Positions 35,905 to 46,083 of a stretch of DNA of 64,000 nt are shown here, piece after piece. A program made the position numbers and the translations under genes. Numbering within the stretch: position 1 is the stretch's first letter; each line of letters opens with the position of its first letter. This DNA comes from Bryoerythrophyllum caledonicum. Its lineage: Eukaryota > Streptophyta > Bryopsida > Pottiales > Pottiaceae. A model generated the notes under the pieces. That model did no database searches. It saw only the letters and a program-made list of their open reading frames with translations, and had not been told where the DNA came from. The DNA is taken from positions 22,330,462 through 22,394,461 of the forward strand of contig OZ020517.1 of assembly GCA_963971425.1 (NCBI GenBank). Reading direction: 5' to 3'.

Positions 35905-38352
35905 AATGGACTTGGCGAAGTAGTTCGCATGCAACAGTTTGTGTAATTGTACAATCACCTTCCTTATCATTCACCTGGACACCCAGATGATGATATATAT
36001 AAACACCGTAAACCCTAAACCAAGGGTCCGACCACGGGATGGTTGATCTACATGACCTGTGTATACAGTGTCTGATCGTTCGCAACAGACACTACGACAT
36101 TCACAGCAGTACTACTCTCGACTAGCTAGAGATCTATCATTCTTAAGTAAGTTTCTTGATTCTCTAGGATTTCGTCAAGTTGGAAATGGTATTTGTATGC
36201 TACCTGAACTTGTAAATGGCATGAGTCGAACAATGGATAAGCTCGAATCCCAGTGACAATTAACAACAGTCACAGTAACGTCCTACGTGGAAACCGATAC
36301 AGAATGGATACTGTTTTTCAATCGCATCATGCACACACTGGAAATCTGAACCGACCGGCTTGGTTCTATGCCAATGAAAACAGTCGAGAAAGATGAAAAC
36401 GAGTTGTAACTTGTGGTGCAACAAGAGTTACATACCGTCATTGACGTCCGCCGTAATCCTCCTAGCTTCGGCGTCCTCCATCGCCATCCTATTAGGATTT
36501 CGTTCCTCTGCATTCAGATGAACACAAGTTTAGCATGCAAAACTCTGTGCGGCGCTTATAGTATAATGAGACTAGAGACTGCCGACATCGGCAGCCCCCT
36601 GCTGGCGCAACAATTTGCTCAGGTCGCGACGCCTGGAGGGAGTTGCCGATATTGGCAGCCTCCAGGTGCCAAGGCTCGATGCGCGAGAGGATAGAGCTTT
36701 AGCCTCAGCTAACCCAATTTTCAAGAATTTTCTTCACTTACTTGCAACCGACAACTGCATAGTCGCGACCTCAAAGCTGTGGTGCATTTGTGCACTGAAA
36801 TGCCTACCTTAAACAACAACTGCTTTTGAGCCCTAACAATGAATTCTGGGCTTGGCGCACACCGAGGACATGCATAATCCGTGCCCCAGAAAACCGCCGG
36901 GAACTAGACGTCCTCGATTAGGACCGCTTCGGCTGATTGGTTATTTCGACATAAATTATCATAAACTGTTGACTCATCCCCCGAAAATAGCTACCCTCGT
37001 TGGTATGTCAAAAGCCTATGTAAGCTTGATGGACATCATAAGTTGGTCCTAATCTTAGGTATCACCGTTCAGCTTAAAATATGGTAGGGTTGACCACTAA
37101 GCGAAGCGGAATATGCATCTGCGAGCAGCATGCGGACCACTTCGCCAAGTCCAACTGCAGTATAACCCGTAAAGTCGAAATCGACCAGATCGATCTGACT
37201 CTGGTCACGCTCTCGTCATTACTAAATTTAGATCGTATGAAGCTACAATTTTGGAAGGCTGTAGAGTTTTCCCAGACCTATAAAATGACACCATTCATGC
37301 TTCAAAATTCCTCATACTTTAGGAGATATTCACGGTCAAAGTTTGAAAACACTGTTAATTCATGCTGAAATCTGCCCAAAACTGCGGTATATTCTCATTT
37401 ATTCTCAAAATCTGCCCAAAATCAATTAGATCGCAATAACTTCAAAAATTCACCCAAACTAGTGATTCGTACATGTAAAAGAGGATCTCACAGCTGATGA
37501 TCTCACCGTTTGGAGTTTCAATCCGATAATTTTGTAACATGCCTTTTTAATTGTTGAAAATGGGCATTTGTATTTGTGTTTCAGCAGACCTCCATGTGAA
37601 AAATTAAGCGTTTCTTTAACTTTGAGAGGTCCTATGAGGGTAAAAATTATATGGACATATTCCTTACTCACATAGGAACAAGAATTTGAAGAGCCTCATG
37701 TCAAATTTCCTTTCAAAAATGGTTTTCTTGGCCCCCAAAACAGTTGTTTTCCATTCTACAACGAGGAAAAAATCTATTTTTCCAACTTTGAACATTACGA
37801 TGTCACAAATGGAGAGGAATTTTAAACTAAGATTCGGAATGCATGTACATGTACAAGTTAGGCACTAGATCTAACGGTTACATACTCGAAAATTTGTCAA
37901 AAGTTAAAAATTTTCACCTTGCATTGAAAGAGGGCAATTTTGAGGGTTTTCGACTTTAGAGGTTAATATATGCTACGACACAAACGACTGGACTTGGCGA
38001 AGTAGTTTGCAACAGTTTGTACTATTCTAGCTTCACCTTCCAATTAATTCACCTGGACACCCAGATGATGATATATATAAACACCGTAAACCCTAAACTA
38101 AGGGTCCGACCACGGGATGGTTGATCTACATGACCTGTGTATACAGTGTCTGATCGTTCGCAAGAGACACTACGACATTCACAGCAGTACTACTCTCGCC
38201 TAGCTAGAGATCTATCATTCTTACGTAAGTTCCTTGATTCTCTAGGATTTCATCAAGTTGGAAATGGTATTTGTATGCTACTTGAACTTGTAAATGGCAT
38301 GAGTCGAACAACGGATAAGCTCGAATCCCAGTGACAATTAACAACAGTAACG
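35905..38352. repeat. Direct duplication of ~360 bp (35905-36270 and 37985-38352) in the intron region
   Basis: The two segments are nearly identical over ~300 bp at an offset of 2078, including TATATATAAACACCGTAAAC, ACCACGGGATGGTTG and ATCTACATGACCTGTG. The second copy runs into the N gap at 38353, where the first copy continues toward a foldback element. The DNA between them (36.7-37.98 kb) has no supported gene. Confidence 0.85.
36572..36690. repeat. Foldback element 2 (GCCGACATCGGC core) in intron 2
   Basis: Same family as the foldback at 35641: left arm with TGCCGACATCGGCAGCCCCC, loop containing CAGGTCGCGACGC, right arm with TTGCCGATATTGGCAG. The arms are more diverged than in element 1. 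Confidence 0.75.
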
Positions 38353-38552
38353 NNNNNNNNNNNNNNNNNNNNNNNNNNNNNNNNNNNNNNNNNNNNNNNN
38401 NNNNNNNNNNNNNNNNNNNNNNNNNNNNNNNNNNNNNNNNNNNNNNNNNNNNNNNNNNNNNNNNNNNNNNNNNNNNNNNNNNNNNNNNNNNNNNNNNNNN
38501 NNNNNNNNNNNNNNNNNNNNNNNNNNNNNNNNNNNNNNNNNNNNNNNNNNNN
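38353..38552. other. Assembly gap (200 N)
   Basis: Exactly 200 N. It lies within intron 2 of the ParB-like/methyltransferase gene, between a recent duplication and a foldback element, so it probably marks a hard-to-assemble repeat and its length may be nominal. Confidence 1.
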
Positions 38553-38583
38553 GCCGATGTCGGCAGTGTCCAGGTGCTGGCGC

Positions 38584-38721
38584 TCTCGCGCATGGAGCCC
38601 CGGCACCTCGGAGCTGCCGACATTGGCAGCCCTCTGCTGGCGCGGCAACCTGCGCGGGTCGCGACGCTTGGAGGGAGCTACCGATGTCGGCAGCCTCCTG
38701 GTGCTGGCGCTCCATGCGCGA
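38584..38721. repeat. Foldback element 3 (GCCGACATCGGC core) in intron 2
   Basis: Arms about 38584-38643 and 38664-38721 are inverted complements (CATGGAGC..., GCCGACATTGGCAG / CCGATGTCGGCAG). The loop contains GGGTCGCGACGC as in the other copies. A further core (GCCGATGTCGGCAG) begins at 38553, right at the gap edge. Confidence 0.8.
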
Positions 38722-39558
38722 GAGGATGCAACCGACATCGTGCATTGTTGTGGAATGTTCTGCGCTAACCAGATAATCAAAGATAGACAAGAGATACTAA
38801 CCCTCAATGACTGCCGCCGAGCACCGCCCTTCGTCGGCTCCTTCTATCGCTAAACTATGATGATCTCGATATTCTGCGATCACGTCAACACAAATAGTTT
38901 TTGCAAATATTAGTCGCCCGCAAAGACTTTGATGACTAAAATGGGTGTCATGTCTTACGGGGAATTAGGTCGATCAGAGAAGGAAGAACGAGGGTCAGAG
39001 CTATGATCTGAAACCCTAAGCTCGAGAGTAGAAGCGTTGATTGTTGCTAATCGAGTATAGCTGAAATACCGCGTAATGCAGCTATCATGTCGACATGATT
39101 CAGAAAGCAAATTGTTGCAGTCAATAGAGACTTTCAGAACATTCAAGCTGTGAGTTCCACTTACCTGGGTGCGACAATTGCTCCGTCTCATCGGCACTGC
39201 CGCATTCACCAACGCCATCCTCACTTGTACTACCGCTGTGGCTTTCCGCAAGACTATCACCATTTACTATATTGCTTTCTACCAATCTCTGAAGGTCAGT
39301 TAAACTTTCTCCTACCTCCCCCACTCTGGCCTTCCCTGTCCCTTCAAACTCAAGTACTCTTGCTGTGTCCCCAACATCCACCAATCTACTACTGGATCTC
39401 ATCGCTCTAATCTGCCTGGATCGTTTCAGTTGCTTTCTATTCGTAAAGAAGAATGTTTGTTTTCGTCGTCTCATCGGCATAGCCCTTGAATTGCAGTTCT
39501 CTTTCTCTGTCAAGTTCACCTCTCCAATCTTGTCGAGACCCCCTACTCATTCTATTCC

Positions 39559-39564
39559 TATATA
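39559..39564 (-). promoter_or_regulatory. TATA box of the ParB-like/methyltransferase gene
   Basis: TATATA read on the minus strand (GCTATATAGG), 79 bp upstream of the ATG at 39480. It faces away from a second TATA box at 39813, so the ~650-bp region 39481-40130 looks like a divergent promoter. Confidence 0.5.
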
Positions 39565-39812
39565 GCGGCCGCCACCAATAAATCTAGCGCGTCTATTCAT
39601 CTGACAATTATTCCTAATTACCAAGTCGAAATCCCAGGTAGAATCCACGTATATTGATTCACTTATTGAGGTTTGCATCGGTCTCTGTGCTGACAGACCT
39701 GGTACTTTCATGAAATATATTGAGTTCGCCGCCATTCTCTGAACTGGAGGATATTTAGGCTGCAACTTGAGATGAATATTGACGGCCTCATTAATTCAAT
39801 ACTTAAATCCAC

Positions 39813-39818
39813 TATATA
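39813..39818 (+). promoter_or_regulatory. TATA box of the MULE A transposase gene
   Basis: TATATA in CACTATATAGC, about 310 bp upstream of the transposase ATG at 40131. Divergent partner of the TATA box at 39559. Leader details (a possible 5' UTR intron) cannot be settled from sequence alone. Confidence 0.45.
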
Positions 39819-40130
39819 GCTCTTTAGTGCTAATCCCTGACATTTTTTTAAACACTGTACTCTTCATGGATATTATTTTTCAACACCTGATACTATAGCA
39901 TTATTGATAATCTTCTTTTTAGTTCAAGGGCGGCGTCTCTTAACCACTCTACTACGGAATTAGTTGAACTACGTCTTCCTTGAACTTATGGCATTCTGAA
40001 AACCTACATTTAATCTTTATTCCGTCCTCTCGGTAGATCTTGCCATTCACAGGCTTCACATCATTTTGCATCCTTAGATTCTCCAGCCTCATCCTTCTTT
40101 TGAATTTGTTCACCACACATCTTGTATTAC

Positions 40131-43100
40131 ATGGCTGCATCACATGTTCTGAAATGTGGATCTGTTCTCCTTCGCGCTGCTGGTCAAGCTTTACCCATTT
40201 CTTTTCCTGTTTCATATGATGGGTTTGCTGCAGTTTCTGAAAGTCGTTTGGCCTCTCGTTTCCATTTCTTGGAACACAGTGTCCATGTTGATATGGATGT
40301 TCTTGATCCCGTCACAAACGAGGTCAGCCATACAGTTGCTCAAATGCCTTCCTCTGATGACGGCACAAAGACTTGGCTACTGGCTCGTGGAAACTATCGA
40401 GTTTATGGGACTGTGGATAATGCACTGATTACCGGATCGTTAAACTTGACACGTGGTCAATGTTCTGCTGCAACTGATGTGACTCCACTTCTCCGGAAGG
40501 TAAAACTAGAGCCACCTGATGATGGAGTCGTCGTTCTAAGTGACGATTCCGACAGCGAGTGCATCCCTTATGCTACCCCTCCCAGTGCTTCCCTTCTGAA
40601 CTCGGCAATCCATGTTTCTCAGTCCACATCGTCTCAGAGTGTTCGTCACACCAATCTTAAACCCCCTCTTCCTCCTTCCAATAGTATTGTCCAGTATCTC
40701 CGACTTCTTAGCAGCCGACGTGGCTCGAAGTCTGTTTTGTCAAAACTAGATTACAATTCCATTCCAGTACGCAAGGTTGATTTTCTCCCTCCAGATTTCG
40801 ATGGAGATGTCATCTTTGAACTACCTCTTTTGGGAAAGTATCCTCCTTCCACAAAGGCTGGCCACCTGTATGGAATGGATAAACGGGATGACGGCCACGC
40901 TTGGACGAGAACTGCCACTTCGCACATCAAATCTGAGTTTCACCTCACCTTTCGAATGTCTTCATGTCTTGGCGACCTGAAGTGCGCCAATGATTCCTGT
41001 GATTTCATAAAGCGTCCGAACAGATCGTCCTCAGTTAATGAAACTGAGTGGGAGGGGAATTCTGCATCACCATTTGTGCCAGGCTGTGACCCTCCTCTTC
41101 ATTCCACTGTTGTCTGCGCTGTGTGTCACATTCCGCCTACTTGTTATGGATGTTGTCCAGCAAAGATATATTACGTTCTTGGCAATAGCCATGTGACCCG
41201 AGCTTGCATTCACTTGGGTTCACATGGTCATGCCGTGAAGAAAGGGAACTGCAGGGACTCCTCTGCAAAGCTTCGTTGCCTCATTGGCGACCAGGTGGAA
41301 CGAACTCCGGCTGGAACAAATTCCTCTATTGTCCTCGAAGCTAGCAAGGAGTTCCTCGGGGAATTACTCTTATGCCCAGATGGTGTTCCACAGAGGATAT
41401 TGCCTTTGGAAGAACTTGTCCCCGTCTTGGACAAGTTCAAACTGATGTCTTCTCCCAGCATTCGGAATGAGGTGACAACGTTTCGTTACCTTCGCCGATT
41501 CGGTGTCATGGATAGCATCACCAGACTCACGGGGTCAAGCAACTGGGCCTTCATACAAGAGAATCGTTTCCCTGGTCAAGGAAAAGAGTCTGATAAAGTC
41601 TTCATCTTCAAGATGGCCGAGGTTGGTCCTGGGAGTGGAGTTGATTTAGTGAAGCGAATGCAACAAGGGGGCGATTTGGAGGACTCCTGGATGATGTTTG
41701 ATCACGTCAAACGTGTCAAATCTTGGACCACAATGGCTTGCCATGTGTATGACTCTACTTACTGTCGGGTCATGACCATTGCTATTTGCGATATGCAGTC
41801 CGAAGATGTGGCAGCTCAGATTGTGTTCTGGCAGAATCTGAATGCAGTTTGTAACAGGCATGACCTTCTCAGTCCAAATTTCAAGGGATTCATGGCAGAT
41901 AGCGCCCAGGCAAACTGGAATGCTGTTTGAATAATTTACTGTAGTGGCGACCCTGCTGTTCCAATGGAATCCAGAGAAAGAACTTGCCTCTTTCATTGGG
42001 CTCAGTCCCTTGAAAAGCACACGAAGGCAGATATTCGAAGCGACCTTCAAGATCAGCACCGAATGCTGTGTAAGCAATATAAAAATTCCATCTCTTTAGA
42101 GGTGGCCGAGTGCAGGTACTTGACAATCAGGGCATGGTGGTTGTCCTCCGGGGCATCAACTGAGGAAGGGCTTCCGAGACTAGAGCTTTGGCTATCTTTC
42201 TGGCATTTCCGATATCGGCAATGGGGAGGATTCATGGAGCTTGTAAGTGCACTTATTTTTTCTTTTCCAGAATTGCTTCAATTGGTGTCATTCGATAGCC
42301 TCACATAGTTTGGCCTTGTAGGCACCCAGACAGAATTGTAAGTTGCACATTCTCTATTTCCATTTCATATCATGCATTTGAACAATGTGGTCGTCGGCAG
42401 CCCCTTGTTGGCGACGATATCGGTAATACGGAAGTTGTGGCCCTGATTACGATACATTAAATCAGTGTTTAGAACTCGCATTGCAAGATTTCCTAACATG
42501 TCCCTCCTCTGTTATTTAATTCACGTCTACATCATTGCATTGCTTTTCTTTGCTGTTCTAAACAGTTCTAACAATTCAATCTTCCTCTTGAACCATGTTT
42601 TGTCCCATTCTCTGCAGAACCTCAGCGAAGCTGAACTAGCCGAGATGCCTTTCTGTAATTTGGCTGAGTCGGTTCATAACAAATGGTTGCAACAGTCGGG
42701 AAAACGAGGGAATGATTTGTATGTTGCTGCAGTCGACGACATGGTTCGTGCTTTCATGCAAGTTGTTGCGTACTATCAATTCCTGAAGGGTGAGAAGCCA
42801 GGTACGGGTCCAGGAAAGGAAGAACTCCGACTCCGTACGGCCCTTCGCACCGCCCAACGTTCAGGAAATGCTAAGGTTCTTCATGCCGCCCTTGCCAACA
42901 TGCCCGGTGCGGACGAATTCTGCACTCGCAATCCTCATCTAGAAGGAGAAGAGGAGTTCGTATCCTTGAAGAGAAAAGCTGATCTTCCTCCAGGTTTTGA
43001 ATTTGATTCACATCGCCCGGATAAGATTAGCATCTCCCGCCCCAGGGGTAAGGCACGTCACATTGATGAAGTGATTGTGGATCTCACAGCTGATGATCCT

Positions 43101-44066
43101 TCGCCATCACCAAATCCCTCTCCGGAGGCTCCTGAAGTACTTCCTTTGTCTCCACCAAGAACTTCTTCCCGGGTTCCACACGTGAGAGCTGTACAAGAGA
43201 CGGTCTGTGATGAGAATGACTGGCACATCGCAAGGCTTCCTAAAACATCTGCTAGGAAATGTTTCGCTCTTCAAGCCGGTACAAGGAAGAAGTGTGTGGC
43301 ATCTATTGTACAGAATAACCGAGCAACAGCTGCCCCTACTTACACCGGCTTGATGGATAATTACAGAAAGACTAGATTAGAGAGACATCGGTTCTTCTTC
43401 TGCAACGATGACATTCATCGTTGTGTTATGGGCACACGGCGCAAGTGGGTTCAAAGCATGCCACCTCCTCCACAATTTTGGCCAGTTCAGATGGGCACAA
43501 ACCTGAGCAAAACAGAGATACTTGCCTTCGAAACTGCAGGGTTCTGTCTCGCTGACCGTGAGGTTCTGTCCCGTAGACAGTTGTTTGGTGAAGGCGTCTC
43601 CGTCAACCTGAACGATTACCCTGTGCCTCCTAACCCTAGAGACCATCCAACCAAACGATACGGAAAAAACATCCGAAGAAACGAAGCTGCTCCTACTACT
43701 CGTCATCATAACAGTTGCGCCTCTGCTCACTCCATAATGGGAAAACTCTGCACGATTCTAATGGTTCCATCTCCAGCCCTTGGTTGCATTGTCACTTTGG
43801 AGTCGTGGAACATTTCCACAGTTTCCCGGTATTTCGTCACAATCGGCCAGTTTCCAAGCTGCGACTGCCTCTCTTTTACAGAGATGTCGAAGAAATCGCT
43901 TGGCAAACGCGGTTCATGGACTTACTGTAAGCACCTCTACTACATATTCAACATTGTATGTGGATTAGACCCGGAGGTAGATGTCTTTATTCACGCACCT
44001 AGTTTCAGTTGGAATGAAATCAAGCGTATTCTTCAGATTCTGCTCCTCAAATACTATGCAGTATAG
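40131..44066 (+). pseudogene. MULE-type transposase of MULE A with zinc finger and SWIM domain, one premature TGA
   Basis: Seen: exon 1 40131-42242 and exon 2 42618-44066, joined in phase 0 (CTT/GTAAGT ... CTCTGCAG/AAC), give 1186 codons before the stop, one of them TGA (41928-41930, codon 600). N-terminal Cys/His clusters (CLGDLKCANDSCDF; CAVC...CYGCCPAK...HLGSHGH, residues ~275-370) resemble a WRKY/GCM1- or FLYWCH-like zinc finger. Residues ~535-690 carry the MULE DDE pattern: VYDSTYCRVM, FKGFMADSAQANWNAV, then CLFHWAQSLEKH. The C-terminus has a SWIM finger CDC...CKHLYY (~1119-1142). Known: MULE transposases bind TIRs and cut and paste the element. The TGA replaces what is probably Arg (CGA). 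Alternative: it is inactive now but recently functional. A decayed relative lies in MULE C at 46.08-48.17 kb. I could not assign the third catalytic acidic residue with certainty. Confidence 0.82.
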
Positions 44067-44946
44067 CTACCATTCCCACTCGCTAGTCTTGTAAGAAGAG
44101 ACTCCTTCCATTTAAAAGATGGTGAGACTAAAAGGGCCACCTCCACAACTTGTACTACATCTTGTCTACTCTATCTCTTCACTTGCATAATAGAGGGGAC
44201 AGATGCCCTCTGCAGCTTCTAATTTTGCTTGTCTCTAAACCCCGAACATGGTTGAATCTCGCTTTATTCCAGTAACCCCTTCTCACTGTCTTTGTTTATC
44301 GTCTTTCGTAGTTGTCTTGAACTCATGAAGCTCCCCTAATACCCTAAACTGTGTTTGCTATAGACTTCACGTAAACCAAATCCAACTATCCATCTTTTTA
44401 TTGAACTACTTCGTATAGGACTCCAATGAGACCCTAAATCGTTTACTCTAACCGTATATCTTTTGTTATCCATCACTCTCGCCTAAACCTACATATCTCC
44501 ATCTTCCTCTCTGTCTACCACCAACGTTGTGTTTCTACAGCTCGATAAAATTGTGGACCCATGACCCTAAGTACCCTAAACCCTAAACCAGGAGTCCTAC
44601 ATCCTGAACCCTAAACTGAAAACGACACTATTACATGCCTCTCCTCCTCTCTTCCACTGCACTATTTTATACGTTGAACCCCTAAACCAAATGTTTCATA
44701 GCCACAGATATCCTATCTACCCGTTATTGTTAAACCATAGAATCCACGGCCATAGATACATGTAGGAAAATATGAACTAGATTATCAAACCCTATAACCT
44801 CGCGCTTTGAACCCTTTCACCGTCCCCCACGGTCATAGGTCCCCCTATTTATTGCGCCCAAACCTAGGTCACCAAAAACTAAACCCCCTAAACTTTTATT
44901 TTCTCTTATCTTTTTCAAATTGGGAACAAAATATTTGCCCGCAAGG
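44067..44946. other. MULE A right subterminal region with CCCTAAA-like motifs
   Basis: C/T-rich on the plus strand, non-coding. Many degenerate CCCTAAA copies occur, densest at about 44566-44620 (TACCCTAAACCCTAAACC). Two CCACGG(C/T)CATAG subterminal motifs lie at about 44738 and 44828. Confidence 0.7.
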
Positions 44947-45008
44947 CTCGCAACCGTAGGCTCGCAACTCGCAGCTCGCAAAATTGAGCACGCAAAATAG
45001 CTTGGTCC
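44947..45008 (-). repeat. MULE A right terminal inverted repeat
   Basis: Inverted complement of 16363-16425; read outward it starts GGACCAAGCTATTTTGCGTG. Its first eight bases (GGACCAAG) match MULE C's left end rather than MULE A's left end (GGGGATTG). Confidence 0.85.
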
Positions 45009-45018
45009 AATTATGTAG

Positions 45019-45297
45019 TGCTAATGGGGATGGAGATGGGGCGTACAATTTTGGCAATGGGATTGACGTGATCATAAATATTAGAAGTGGCAAAGTAGAA
45101 ACATGTTTTGAACCTTGATATTAACCCCTAAGGTACCGTGACAATAAAGCACCAAAAACACTTCAAAATTGTTGGATTCTAGTGCAATGAATAAAGAAGG
45201 AAATAAATACTTTCATTTCTACTTCTGACCTTAGGATCTCACTTAAGACTTATTAAGCAACATACTCTCAAAATTTCATAAACTTTGACCGCACGGA
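45019..45297. repeat. Spacer between MULEs A and C, including the left part of repeat R
   Basis: From about 45150 this aligns with 5980-6128. It ends in the left copy of MULE C's target duplication ACCGCACGGA (45288-45297). Confidence 0.7.
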
Positions 45298-45361
45298 GGA
45301 CCAAGCTATTTTGCGTGTCTAATTTTGTGAGCCGCGAGCCGCGAGCCTAGGATTGCGAGCC

Positions 45362-46083
45362 TTATTGGCAAAAATTGAGTTCTTAATTTGTAAAAGGTAT
45401 AAAAAATTAAGGATTTAAGGTTTTTTTAGAATGACATTGGTTAAATGCATTAAATCAATGGACCTATTACCGTGGAGGAGGGTGGAGAAATTGTATGCAA
45501 GAAGGATCTAAAAATGACAATATTGTTGATTTTCTTTTTTAAAAATGGACTTATGACCGTGGAATCTAAGGTTCTACAATGAAGGGAAGATAGGATTTCT
45601 GAGGTTATAAAGCTTTGGAGCATGATTTAGTATATAAAAATAGACAGTGAGAGGGAGAGAGGGGAGGGAGAGAGGACAAAGTGGGGGAGAAAGGTTTTAG
45701 AATTTGGAGAGTGGTAGTGATTCTAGAAATCTGGGCACCGGAGGGGGTGGAAATAGTGGGATTTAAGGAGATGGCAAGTACAGTTTGAAAGGTTTAAGAG
45801 ACGGAATGTTGGGGATAGTGAGAGTGGGACACCTGAAAATATTGGTTGAATTTAGGATACTTTAAAACAAAAGATTTAGAGTTAGGAATAGCGGCCTAGA
45901 AGGCTCGGAAGAGTCCGATAGCAAGAGGTAAGATTTGGAGATAGACGATTCAATTTGGTAGATGATGACCCGGGATACAGTAAATTTGGGAGATTTAAAA
46001 GGTGTATTGGTGGTAAAGCTAGTGCGAGGAAGAACAAATGATTTAGAGTATGGAACTATTGGTAGAGGAGAAATAATAAGTGT
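45362..46083. other. MULE C left subterminal region, purine-rich
   Basis: Strongly A/G-rich on the plus strand, the mirror image of the C/T-rich region downstream of the transposase in MULE A. CCGTGG-containing subterminal motifs occur at about 45470 and 45552. No gene seen. Confidence 0.6.

Larger units (their letters stand above)
17532..39480 (-). pseudogene. ParB-like / DNA N-methyltransferase-like fusion protein of MULE A, 12 exons, disrupted
   Basis: Seen (5' to 3', minus strand): exons 39480-39165, 38849-38802, 36507-36436, 35506-35423, 35358-34707, 34632-34431, 34112-33693, 33615-32934 continued by 19477-19177 across the gypsy insertion, 18824-18477, 18393-18126, 18029-17828, 17748-17532. 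All borders are GT-AG and phases fit. Leaving out the insertion and one TGGCC copy gives 1268 codons with a single in-frame TGA (35165-35167, codon 238). Residues ~254-391 include a ParB/Srx-like VWDGNHRLAAW (341-346 for WDGNHR). A charged coiled stretch precedes the insertion. Residues ~925-1190 give a methyltransferase-like order: DLIIGDFKDG where DPPY-type motif IV is expected, FVPD, WRGPREKD, then LDAFASVGNSVRACKSAGRH followed by IVALDDD as motif I/II. That is the beta-class order. Inference: DNA-modifying cargo of the transposon. This copy is dead (TGA, insertion), and its catalytic motif is degenerate. Confidence 0.72.
16363..45008. mobile_element. MULE A: large Mutator-like element, 28.6 kb including a nested gypsy insertion
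   Basis: Seen: the left end (16363-16425, core CTATTTTGCGTGC then GCGAGC-type repeats and GAGCCTAGG) is the inverted complement of the right end (44947-45008). Flanking 10-mers aattctgtag (16353-16362) and aattatgtag (45009-45018) match at 9 of 10. Two copies of a CCTATAGCCGTGG-like motif lie inside each end. Inside are a MULE transposase (+), a divergent ParB-like/methyltransferase gene (-) and a 13.5-kb gypsy element. Known: MULEs make 8-11 bp target duplications, have long TIRs and often carry extra genes. Without the gypsy insertion it is about 15.2 kb. The TIR pairing could in principle join ends of two different elements, but the matched flanks and gene layout argue for one. Confidence 0.75.

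Noticed and set aside
44566-44620. True telomere or chromosome end
   Set aside because: Only a handful of degenerate CCCTAAA copies, embedded within a transposon.
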